A DNA stretch of 7,910 nt, from contig JADFYA010000144.1 of the NCBI GenBank assembly GCA_015233285.1, positions 1 to 7,910 on the forward strand, written 5' to 3'. How positions within the stretch are numbered: the stretch's first letter is position 1; every line of letters starts with the position of its first letter. Source of the DNA: Deltaproteobacteria bacterium. GTDB taxonomy: Bacteria > Desulfobacterota > JADFXK01. Positions 1 to 7,300 of this stretch are shown in pieces. Both the position numbers and the translations under genes were made by a program. The notes under the pieces were generated by a model. That model searched no databases and was not told where the DNA came from. It worked only from the letters and a program-made list of their open reading frames with translations.

Positions 1-200
1 CAGCAGAATGGTCAGGAGGTCGGACGGCCCCCAAAGTCATTTCCTTTGAATGGGATATCCGGCTACGGCTGAGTACGGAATTGCTGGCGATTTTATGTGG
101 GTATTACATGGTATTTTGTATAGTCGCTGCCCCTACCCAGGGCGTTGCCCTGGGCTAACCTAGAGCGCCCTTTCAGGGCTTAATCGGAATAGACTATTTA
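1..200 (+). repeat. REP-like interspersed repeat, copy A
   Basis: This stretch matches the reverse complement of 3962-4158. About 54 of the first 60 bases agree, and the rest agrees less well with small gaps. Its right half carries two hairpins. The first is CCCAGGGCGTTGCCCTGGG at 136-154, an 8-bp stem with a GTT loop. The second is a GCCC/GGGC stem at 167-179. Both are followed by the conserved tail CTTAATCGGAATAGACTATT. The left edge touches the window border, so the element may extend further. Two hairpins in a non-coding unit repeated between genes suggest a REP/BIME-type element, often spread by IS200/RAYT-like transposases. No transposase gene is present here, so that mechanism is inferred. 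Confidence 0.8.
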
Positions 201-332
201 TTAGAATAGGATCCGATGACCTTGCACCTTAAGTCAATGACATTGGGCCTGCCGGACCTATACCTGATTTTAATATTTTCGTCATGCCAAAAAGGAATCT
301 GGATCGAAGGATTTGTGCCGTCAAGTGTTGCC

Positions 333-413
333 GGATGGATAACCGGATGGCCTGGTGGTCTGTCGTGTGGATGGGTACGTGGTTGTGCAGATAGATGGAT
401 AACAGGATGGTCA
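333..413 (+). repeat. Degenerate direct repeat of a GGATGGATAAC unit, 60-base spacing
   Basis: The unit GGATGGATAACCGGATGG near 333-350 recurs as AGATGGATAACAGGATGG near 393-410, exactly 60 bases on. More GGATGG/GATGGG words occur around 368-375 and 418-423. The copies are too few and too imperfect for a CRISPR array. The pattern looks like decayed tandem or low-complexity DNA of unknown role. Confidence 0.4.
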
Positions 414-499
414 GGCAGATGGGTAGTGCTGAACAAAATCAGCTATAACTCGTAGGCTTTGCCGTGATGCTTGAGTGATTCCAGGTTGTAGTCTCGTAT

Positions 500-511
500 C
501 GGTAATTACCG
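500..511. other. Perfect 12-bp palindrome downstream of cas10
   Basis: CGGTAATTACCG is a perfect inverted repeat without a spacer, about 60 bases beyond the cas10 stop codon. Sites like this can bind a dimeric regulator, but no promoter or regulator gene is visible next to it. A perfect 12-mer can also arise by chance. It is reported only as a visible structure. Confidence 0.25.
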
Positions 512-568
512 GGTGCGCATGAACGAGAAAGAGAGTAACGCTTATTTTCCTCAACTATCCGTCGATTC

Positions 569-2644
569 TCACGATGCCTTGTCTAGTTTCAGGCCCGGCT
601 CAGGGAGTGACGCGGGCTCCTCCCAAGAAACCGTTTCACCCAAAAAACAAAAACTATTTTTGACCCTATTGGAATCTTTATATCCCTTGGCTGCTTCCAG
701 TGCCGACTCGACTAACCCCGCGGCCGGCCGCATGGGCAATCCAGGGTTGGTCACCAGCATCCCGGCGGATAAGGTGATGTCTTCATTACGGCAGCAAAAT
801 GCGTCCAGTTTTTTACGTAATGTAACATCAAATTCAACCATCTGATTCCAGGGACCAATTGAGAAGAGACCATCGCCTCCCGCGTAGATTATGTAGATGC
901 CGGGAAACTCTCTTTCCGCCAGGTGGACTAAATAGTCAGAGAAGAATAAGTTGAGCATCCGCGACATAGTGCAAAAGCGGGCGATGGACAGTCTGTTGTC
1001 CAGCCCCCGGCTAAACAATAGACACAGGTTGTCAACGTCTACCTTTAGGAAACCGAGCAAAGGCCGGCCCATCAGTTTGTCATCCCCCAATTGATCTATC
1101 CGGGGTAATCTCCCGGCCGGCCTCACCCGATGAAAACCATGGCCGTCGACCAAGGCATCCACGTGTCTGACGTCATTGAAGTCTGTCGGCACTTCTTTCT
1201 CCAGAAATAAACATAGACCGCCGAATAATGGTATGCCGCCGGTCGATTTATAAATCAGGTAATTTGTTTTGGGGATTCTTGGGCCCAAATATGTTATTCG
1301 TGCGCCGCAATCAGCACATACTTTAACATTCACCTTTTCCATCCGGGCGTATTCTTTTGAGGTGACGGCATCCGCTCTATTCATCCCGCACAGGGCACAG
1401 TTGCCATCCTCAAACTCATTGTAATTATTCTCAATAATCTGACTGTGGCCGGCGAATATTTTGGCCGGTTTCTTGGCCCCGGCTGCTTCAAGTTTATCGT
1501 TCGCCAGGTCTAGTTTTCCTTGAAATGAATCACAGAAGAAATCCTGCTGACTTAAACGAGCCGACCAGTCTAAGCTTAGGGTCAACCTTCCCTTGAACCT
1601 CCGCCTAAACCAGTTTTGAACTTCATTATCTAATTCATCCAATCCTTCAAGAACATGGTTAAGGTGGGGCAGCAACAAGATAAACTTTCCGCCCAGGTCC
1701 ATGATTCTACAAACAGACAGCAGGTTGAAGCGTTCTTGGACATTTAATATGACTGAACGAATTAATGCTTGAAGAAAAAACGACCCGGCCCGGAATATTT
1801 TAGAAGCCCCTCTAATATTTGACTTGCTCGTACTAAAAATATAGTCCTGAATTCCTGATAGGTCTCCAGCCAATAAAATAAATTTCTTTACCTCATCGTC
1901 GAAGTGAGGAATCCCACCATTGGATACATGGAACATAAAAAGGGATTGGGCAATACCCGCCGTACTGGTCGAATGATCAAAAAGCGAGACATCCGGCGAT
2001 GTGTTGCGGGTGGATGACGGCACACACCAGGTATATTTCTCCAATAGGGAGACTAACCCGTCAAAGAAAAGGGCAAACGGCCGATCATGGTCGAATTCAT
2101 TTAACTCATTACTAAACTTGCGGAAAAGGTCTTGGTACTCTTCGGATTCTCCTTCCGGGTATCCTTTACGTGGAAAGATCGTCTCGTCGGCGGCCCCCAA
2201 CGGGGCAAGATTGTGGAACCAGCTTCCCGGCGGCGCAAACTGGTGCTCGGCCAACTCTATTGTATCAAAGACAGACGCCAACCGGCTCTTTTTGACCCGG
2301 TTTTTAGATTCCGACCGAGGATAATCTATTCGCCCCCTGGTCGAGCTAAGTCGATCGGCAATCATGATTGACATTTCTTCAAGATTATTTTCATTCGGAT
2401 GGTGATGGGCCGAGGCTATCCTGGTTATCATAGAGCGATAATTTTCCAACTCTTTCGGCAGAGGTAAGTCATTTTCGATAAAATAATACGTATAAAGTGT
2501 ATGCAAAAATCTGACCTTACCACCTATCACCTCAGTGTATTCACCTTCAAGATGAGTGGAGTAAGGACGGCCTACCCGCTGACAGAATTTACCGATGTCA
2601 TGCAATAGCGCACTAAGGACCAACAATTTCGATCTTATTTCCAA
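569..2644 (-). CDS. cas10: Solitary Cas10/Csm1-family protein, C-terminally short, GGDG variant
   Basis: Cas10 is the large subunit of type III CRISPR effector complexes. It has an HD-type DNase and a Palm cyclase that makes cyclic oligoadenylates. In these 691 residues I see: an HD motif LLHDIGKF (H15, D16) with the later AHHHP (79-83) and IADRLSS (95-101); the Csm1 signature LAGDLSGIQDYIF (258-270); a zinc-binding pair CALC...CADC (C416, C419, C443, C446); LKVDVDNL of the Palm core (533-540); and the cyclase motif as GGDG (589-592) where GGDD is usual. The protein ends about 17 residues after the conserved SWEE (673-676), so the C-terminal helical domain, roughly 100 residues in typical Csm1, is missing. 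The start is TTG; GGAGG lies 4 bases upstream at 2649-2653, and an in-frame TGA shortly before limits extension. No other csm or cas gene, and no array, is visible. DNA is AT-rich compared with its neighbours. Family assignment is secure. Activity is uncertain: the DNase may work, while cyclic oligoadenylate synthesis and Csm assembly are doubtful. Confidence 0.9.
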   Translation of the reverse strand: MEIRSKLLVLSALLHDIGKFCQRVGRPYSTHLEGEYTEVIGGKVRFLHTLYTYYFIENDLPLPKELENYRSMITRIASAHHHPNENNLEEMSIMIADRLSSTRGRIDYPRSESKNRVKKSRLASVFDTIELAEHQFAPPGSWFHNLAPLGAADETIFPRKGYPEGESEEYQDLFRKFSNELNEFDHDRPFALFFDGLVSLLEKYTWCVPSSTRNTSPDVSLFDHSTSTAGIAQSLFMFHVSNGGIPHFDDEVKKFILLAGDLSGIQDYIFSTSKSNIRGASKIFRAGSFFLQALIRSVILNVQERFNLLSVCRIMDLGGKFILLLPHLNHVLEGLDELDNEVQNWFRRRFKGRLTLSLDWSARLSQQDFFCDSFQGKLDLANDKLEAAGAKKPAKIFAGHSQIIENNYNEFEDGNCALCGMNRADAVTSKEYARMEKVNVKVCADCGARITYLGPRIPKTNYLIYKSTGGIPLFGGLCLFLEKEVPTDFNDVRHVDALVDGHGFHRVRPAGRLPRIDQLGDDKLMGRPLLGFLKVDVDNLCLLFSRGLDNRLSIARFCTMSRMLNLFFSDYLVHLAEREFPGIYIIYAGGDGLFSIGPWNQMVEFDVTLRKKLDAFCCRNEDITLSAGMLVTNPGLPMRPAAGLVESALEAAKGYKDSNRVKNSFCFLGETVSWEEPASLPEPGLKLDKAS

Positions 2645-2648
2645 AGTT

Positions 2649-2653
2649 CCTCC
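2649..2653 (-). promoter_or_regulatory. Ribosome binding site deciding the TTG start of cas10
   Basis: GGAGG on the minus strand sits 4 bases before a TTG codon. No ATG or GTG precedes the HD motif. Csm1 proteins usually begin about ten residues before LLHDIGKF, which fits this TTG. The spacing is tight, so initiation may be weak. Confidence 0.55.
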
Positions 2654-2660
2654 AAAGATG

Positions 2661-2759
2661 TATCCGCAGATTTCTCAGATTTACGCAGATAAAATAGGCC
2701 CACAAACTAGGCGATCATTGTTTTTTAATTTGCGCGAATCGGCGCAATCTGCGGATTAA
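2661..2759. repeat. Inverted pair of CGCAGATT mini-repeats upstream of cas10
   Basis: The left arm (2661-2694) contains three roughly 10-base units, CCGCAGATTT, CTCAGATTT and ACGCAGATA. The right arm (2727-2759), read in reverse complement, begins TAATCCGCAGATTGCG and ends in CGCGCAAATT, an imperfect match to the left arm. The transcript of the 218-base gap between egtD and cas10 could fold into a long imperfect hairpin. Very similar 'ATCCGCAGATTACGCAGATT' elements are, from memory, scattered between genes in many bacterial genomes. A role as terminator or mobile remnant is inference. I see no clear cas10 promoter in the gap. Confidence 0.6.
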
Positions 2760-2862
2760 ATCCCGGCCATTAACCCTGATCGCAGATCGTACTCATCGGC
2801 CTCAGGCTAAAATTAAAACTATTCAGCGGCAGGCAGGCCAAAGGTATCGCTGCGATTTTGGC

Positions 2863-3870
2863 TTATTCGCGGGGTCTGGGCCGGCCGGGAACCGCTTCAA
2901 GGATAGAGAACCAACCTTTCGGATCGGAGTACCACCGGCTCACCTCCAGGCCCGCGTCACGAATCATCTTTTCTGCGCCATCTCGACTGAATTTGCGGCA
3001 AATCTCCGTCAGAATAGTCTCGTCCTTTTTCAGGGTAACCGAGATGTTCAGGTCTTGAATCTCCACGCACATGTCCCGCCGCGCCCGAAGGTGCATTTCA
3101 ACCCGTTCCTGGCTTTTATTGAAGAATGCCGCATGATCGAAGCCGGCGGGATTGAAGGCCGCCCGCAACCCCCGATTGACGACCCGTAAAATGTTCTTGT
3201 TGAACTCGGCCGTCACGTTCCGGGAATCGTTGTACGCGGCCTCGAGGATTTCCACCGGCTTAACCATGTCCAGTCCGAGGATAAACCGATCCCCCGGATT
3301 AAGCATGGCGGCCACATCTTGCAAAAAAGCCAGAGCCTCGCCCTCGTCCAGGTTACCGATGGTACTGCCGAAAAACAGAACCACCTTGGGCCGGTCCGAT
3401 TGCAGCTTGTGGAGTCCGCAGGTGAAATCAGCCACCATTCCATTAACCCGCATTTCCGGGTACACGGCCGTCAACCGGGCCGCGGATTCCAGCAAGGCGG
3501 GGCCACAAACATCCACCGGAACATAACGCACATCAGCCCTCCGCCACGGGCCTAAGGCGTCGAGCAACGGCCGGATTTTCCAGTCGGCCCCGGCGCCCAG
3601 TTCGACGAGATCGCCCTGTCGGAACCCCCGCACAATATCCTGGGCATGACCATACAGCAGCCCCAGCTCGGTTCTCGTCGGATAATACTCTGGAAGACCA
3701 CATATCTCTTCAAACAGCTTTGATCCCCGCGCGTCGTAAAAGTACTTGCTCGGTATATATTTCTGATCGGCCAGGAGACCCTTCGGAACATCCTGCGCCA
3801 TCGTGTTTACGGCCTGTTCTTCAAACCGGTTTCGGGCATAGGATTCGACTAAGGCAGAAGATGGATACAT
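2863..3870 (-). CDS. egtD: L-histidine N-alpha-methyltransferase (EgtD/EanA type)
   Basis: This SAM-dependent enzyme trimethylates L-histidine to hercynine, the first step of ergothioneine synthesis, in the cytoplasm. The 335 residues match the EgtD family (mycobacterial enzyme about 321) along their whole length. Motifs include FYDARGSKLF (44-53), LPEYYPTRTE (59-68), the SAM loop LVELGAGADWKIR (88-100) and FFGSTIGNLDEG (166-177). Aligned from memory with Mycobacterium smegmatis EgtD, the substrate residues are kept: N173 (N166), Y213 (Y206), M259 (M252) and E289 (E282). The exception is C291, where the pocket has Ser284 (TEIC in place of TEVS). No signal peptide is seen. The ATG is preceded by AAGGAA at a spacing of 10 bases. 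The gene follows the metallopterin/desulfurase fusion on the same strand, 435 bases downstream, which supports a shared pathway. The gap holds two REP-like elements, so co-transcription is not certain. A histidine-betaine role is very likely; a changed substrate is possible because of C291. Confidence 0.93.
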   Translation of the reverse strand: MYPSSALVESYARNRFEEQAVNTMAQDVPKGLLADQKYIPSKYFYDARGSKLFEEICGLPEYYPTRTELGLLYGHAQDIVRGFRQGDLVELGAGADWKIRPLLDALGPWRRADVRYVPVDVCGPALLESAARLTAVYPEMRVNGMVADFTCGLHKLQSDRPKVVLFFGSTIGNLDEGEALAFLQDVAAMLNPGDRFILGLDMVKPVEILEAAYNDSRNVTAEFNKNILRVVNRGLRAAFNPAGFDHAAFFNKSQERVEMHLRARRDMCVEIQDLNISVTLKKDETILTEICRKFSRDGAEKMIRDAGLEVSRWYSDPKGWFSILEAVPGRPRPRE

Positions 3871-3880
3871 AACAAATACG

Positions 3881-3886
3881 TTCCTT
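3881..3886 (-). promoter_or_regulatory. Ribosome binding site of egtD
   Basis: AAGGAA on the minus strand lies 10 bases before the ATG at 3870-3868. It supports this start over the internal ATG at residue 24 (MAQDVPKG), which lies within coding sequence and would leave a shorter N-terminus. Confidence 0.5.
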
Positions 3887-3961
3887 TTCTACAGGTCCGG
3901 CCATAAAGCCGGTAAGGCCATCGACTTAAGGGGCAGGGCAATCGCATCGTTTTTCTTACGA

Positions 3962-4158
3962 TGGTCAATTCCGCTAAAGCCCCAACGGGGCGCTCTAGGT
4001 TAGCCCAGGGCAGCGCCCTGGGTATGGGCGGAAACTATACAAAATACCATGTAATAGTCCCATAAAACCGTCGGGGATTCTGTACTTCAGTCGTAGCCGG
4101 ATATCCCATTCAAAGAAAATGGCTTTGGGGGTTGGCCGACCTCCTGACCATTCTGCCG
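3962..4158 (-). repeat. REP-like interspersed repeat, copy B (inverted relative to copy A)
   Basis: The reverse complement aligns with copy A (1-200) over its full visible length. It includes the shared words GAATGGGATATCCGGCTACG and ATTACATGGTATTTTGTATAG and both hairpins: CCCAGGGCAGCGCCCTGGG at 4004-4022 and GCCCCAACGGGGC at 3979-3991. The loop changes (GTT to AGC in one, a different loop in the other) keep the stems paired, which suggests selection for, or origin from, a folded form. It lies between the fusion gene and egtD. Its hairpins could attenuate read-through or protect transcript ends; that is inference. Confidence 0.8.
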
Positions 4159-4177
4159 GCATGTAACTATCCGTATT

Positions 4178-4240
4178 TCCCAGGGCGTTGCCCTGGGCTA
4201 ACCTAGAGCGCCCCTTCGGGGCTTAATTGGAATGGTCTAT
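4178..4240 (+). repeat. REP-like repeat, copy C (right half only)
   Basis: This copy has only the hairpin half of the element. It carries CCCAGGGCGTTGCCCTGGG at 4179-4197, the linker CTAACCTAGAGC, a GCCCCTTCGGGGC hairpin at 4210-4222, and the tail CTTAATTGGAATGGTCTATT, closely matching copy A. It is in the same orientation as A and opposite to B, and lies about 20 bases from B, so B and C form a head-to-head pair. The truncation falls at the first hairpin, so the double-hairpin segment may be the unit that moves alone. Confidence 0.75.
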
Positions 4241-4305
4241 TTTTGAAGAAAAAATTTAGTTCGGTTGTCCGTCTCGTAAGTCAAGACATTGACCGTCGCC
4301 TCTGA

Positions 4306-7300
4306 CTAACGGCAGGGGACGAAGCGAACGCCCGCCGCGGTTTCCCGAATCATCTCTCCCAACAAGGCCAGCGTCCGGTCGATCTCTTCTTCCGTATTGC
4401 CCAGGCCCAGCGAAAATCTAAGCGTACAATGGGCTTCCTCGGCCGATAGTCCCATGGCCAACAAGGCATGGGATGGTTCCGGAGCGCCGGCCCGGCAGGC
4501 TGATCCAGACGAGAGAGCCACACCCAGGTGATCCAGGGCCAGCACAACCGATTCACCCCGCATCCCGGGCAAGGTCAGGTTAACGGTGTTCGGGAGCCGT
4601 TGCTCCCGCGGCCCGTTGAGTTGGGCGTCTGGAACGATTGTCTTGATTCCCGCCTCCAGCCTGTCCCGCAAAGCCCGGACCCGATCCATGTCGGAGAGCC
4701 TTTGACCGGCCAGTTCAGCCGCCTTTCCCAGCCCTACAATACCCGGCACGTTTTCCGTGCCCGCGCGCAGTCCGTGCTCTTGTTTGCCTCCGTGCACCAG
4801 TGGATCCAGTCTTACTCCCCGACCAATATATAACGCCCCAACACCCTTGGGTCCGTGGATTTTGTGGCCTGAAAGGGTGAGCAGGTCCACACCCCAGTCC
4901 CGAACATCTATGGGAATCTTGCCGACCGCCTGGACCGCGTCCGTGTGGAACAGCACTCCTCGCCTATGGGTCACCTGAACCAGTTCGGCTATGGGCTGCA
5001 AGGCTCCGGTCTCATTGTTCGCGGCCATGATACTGACCAGGATGGTGTCGGAACTCAACGCGGCTTCGAGGTCCCGGACGGCGACCACCCCGGCCCGATC
5101 CACGGGGAGCGTAGTGATACGAAAACCTTGCGTTTCAAGCCACATGCAAGTAGACAATACGGCGGGGTGCTCTATGGCGGTGGTGATGATATGATTACCA
5201 ACCTTGCGGAGCGCAAAGGCGGCTCCTTTGACGGCCAGGTTGTCCGCTTCCGAGCCTCCGCCCGTGAACACAATCCGGCGGGCCGTACAATTGAGCAACT
5301 GGGCCACTTGCCGCCGGGCCGACTCAACCTTGAACCGGGCTTCATTGCCGGGCGCATGAATGCTGGAGGGGTTGCCGAAACACCGTTCAGCGCATTCGGC
5401 CACGGTTTTGGCGACTTCCGGGTCCATAGGCGTGGTCGCATTGTGATCCAGATAGATCCGCCGCTTCGCCCCGGCCATTGGCCATACTTCCGTCACCGGC
5501 GTCGGGGACTGAACTATCTCTGAACGACCGTCTATCGCTACGGGTACGGCTTGGTCAAGCTTGACCACCTGGCACAGCAGAGCCTTATAAACGGGGAATC
5601 CGGAGATGGGATCGTACCGCTGCAGATCGGTCAGATCGTTGACATTACTGTCTTGCCAGGCCTGCGGCCCGACCGGACCCCCGCCCCCCATGCTCGCGTC
5701 AATTACACCCGGCATTATATTATCGGTCACGTACGCCCTGAACCGGACCCGGCCGCGGGGGCTGATCACCTCGACCAGGTCACCGAAGGCGATGTTGCGG
5801 TCCCCGGCGTCCCGGGAATTCATGGTCACAGTTGGTTCGGGCTGCTCCTTGACCAGATTGGGCACATTGTGGAATTGGGACCGAAAATCGGTGGTAACCC
5901 GAGATCCGGAACTAAACACCAGGGGAAACTGGTGGGTCAGGTCCGGCCGGGCCAGAGGGCCTTCTTTCGGCTCAGTGTACACCGGAAGCGGATCGTAGCC
6001 GTGTTCCTCAAGGATGGTTGAAGCGATCTCAAATTTTCCGGTCGGGGTCTCAAAGCCCGGCCGGCCATCGGTCCGCAACCGGCCTTTTTCCCACTTCCTA
6101 TACTCCATCATCACCGTGGGAACCCGCGCCAAACCGCCCGCGGCCCGGACCTGTTCCAGGGTAAACCCGGCGGGCTTCAGCGCATGCCTCAGCACCGCTT
6201 CTTCACTCTGAGGATAGAGATGACCATAACCCAGGCGGTTGGCCAATTCGGCCAGAATGAAAAAGCCATGCCGGGCTTCACCCTCGGGTTCGATGACGCG
6301 TTCCCGGATTTTAAAGAGCGGGCCGTAGACCATGTAAGATTCAATTTCATAATATGTCGTCGCCGGCAGGACCAGGTCGGCATAGGCTGCGTCAGCCGTA
6401 AGAAACCGATCTATACAGACCAGGAAGTCCAGGCCGGCCAGAGTCTGACGCCAAATATGGGGCTGGGGCCAGGCCGTGATGATGGAGCCGCCTTCGATAA
6501 TGAGCGACCTGATCGGATAAGGCTTCCCGTGCAACACCGCGTCCGGCAGACAAATGGCGTGTGATTCGCCCCGGTAGGCGCTGTACACGGGGAAACGGCC
6601 GCGGCCGAGGGCCTTTCTGACGTCCGGGTTGGGCAGATGCCCCTCCCGATTCATGGGGAACTGGTTCTCCCGCATGGTGAAACAACGACCGCCGGGAACG
6701 TCGAGTTGTCCGGCCAGGGCCCAGAGCGTCATAGCGGCCCGAATGGCCTGGACCCCGCTGTCGCTGTATTCCAGTCCGCTGTACATGACCGGAGCAGCTC
6801 CCCTGGCCGAGGCCAGGCGTCTGGCCAGCCGCCGGACCGTGCCGGCCGGAACGCCGGTGATCTTCTCCACCACCTCAGGGCGAAAGTGTTGACAATACCT
6901 GGCGAAGTCGTCAAAACCGTGGGTCCAGTCCTGAACAAAGTGCTCATCATAGAGTTCTTCTTCGATGAGAACCTGACACATGCCCAGGGCCAGGGCCCCG
7001 TCCGTGCCCGGCCTGATGGGAATCCACTCTGCCTCGGCGGCAATGGCGGTCCCGTTACGACGAGGATCAATGACCACGACTTCGGCCCCCCGCTGCCGGG
7101 CTTTCATGATCCGGGCAAAGTCCAGAGGCGGGCAATCGGTCGCCGGATTCGCGCCCCAAATGACAATTAGATCGGCGTTCTCCAGGTCCGAGAACATATT
7201 GATCAACATGCCGCCCGCGGTGACGTGGGGAGCGATCATGGCAAAAGAGACATAGCACAGGGCGCCCACGCCCAGGGTGTTCGGCGATCCAAAGGGAAAG

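Larger units (their letters stand above)
200..568. other. Intergenic region without a recognised gene
   Basis: I see no convincing gene here. Two overlapping ORFs of about 80 codons on opposite strands (194-436 minus and 216-455 plus) owe their translations to GGATGG-rich low-complexity DNA and resemble nothing I know. The minus strand was checked for a continuation of the truncated cas10 gene. The frame shifted by +1 from the cas10 end stays open for about 45 codons but shows no recognisable Csm1 C-terminal pattern, and the other frame stops within about ten codons. No csm2-like gene follows. There is a degenerate direct repeat near 333-413 and a 12-bp palindrome at 500-511, listed separately. 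Confidence 0.6.

Noticed and set aside
333..423. Possible CRISPR array
   Set aside because: There are only two imperfect units at a 60-base spacing, embedded in GGATGG low-complexity DNA. A CRISPR array would show near-identical repeats of about 28-37 bases with unrelated spacers.
194..455. Two overlapping small ORFs of about 80 codons on opposite strands
   Set aside because: Both are read from GGATGG-type low-complexity DNA, have no recognisable motif, and overlap each other almost completely. No Shine-Dalgarno sequence decided in favour of either.
513..845. Plus-strand ORF overlapping the 3' end of cas10
   Set aside because: It lies mostly opposite the conserved Palm region of cas10 and its translation is low in recognisable features, so it is best explained as a shadow.
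1..4240. A composite transposon bounded by copies A and B
   Set aside because: No transposase, target-site duplication or terminal IS structure is visible. The element looks like a scattered REP-type repeat, so only the potential for inversion is reported.
5455..5480. Frameshift or assembly artefact joining two genes in the fusion
   Set aside because: The reading frame runs without a stop through the linker, and both domains are complete. The same domain order is known in a characterised enzyme.
4945..7170. Long plus-strand ORFs opposite the fusion gene (for example 4945-5523 and 6637-7170)
   Set aside because: These are antisense shadows of a high-G+C coding sequence. The minus-strand frame carries unmistakable conserved motifs along its whole length, and the plus-strand translations show none.
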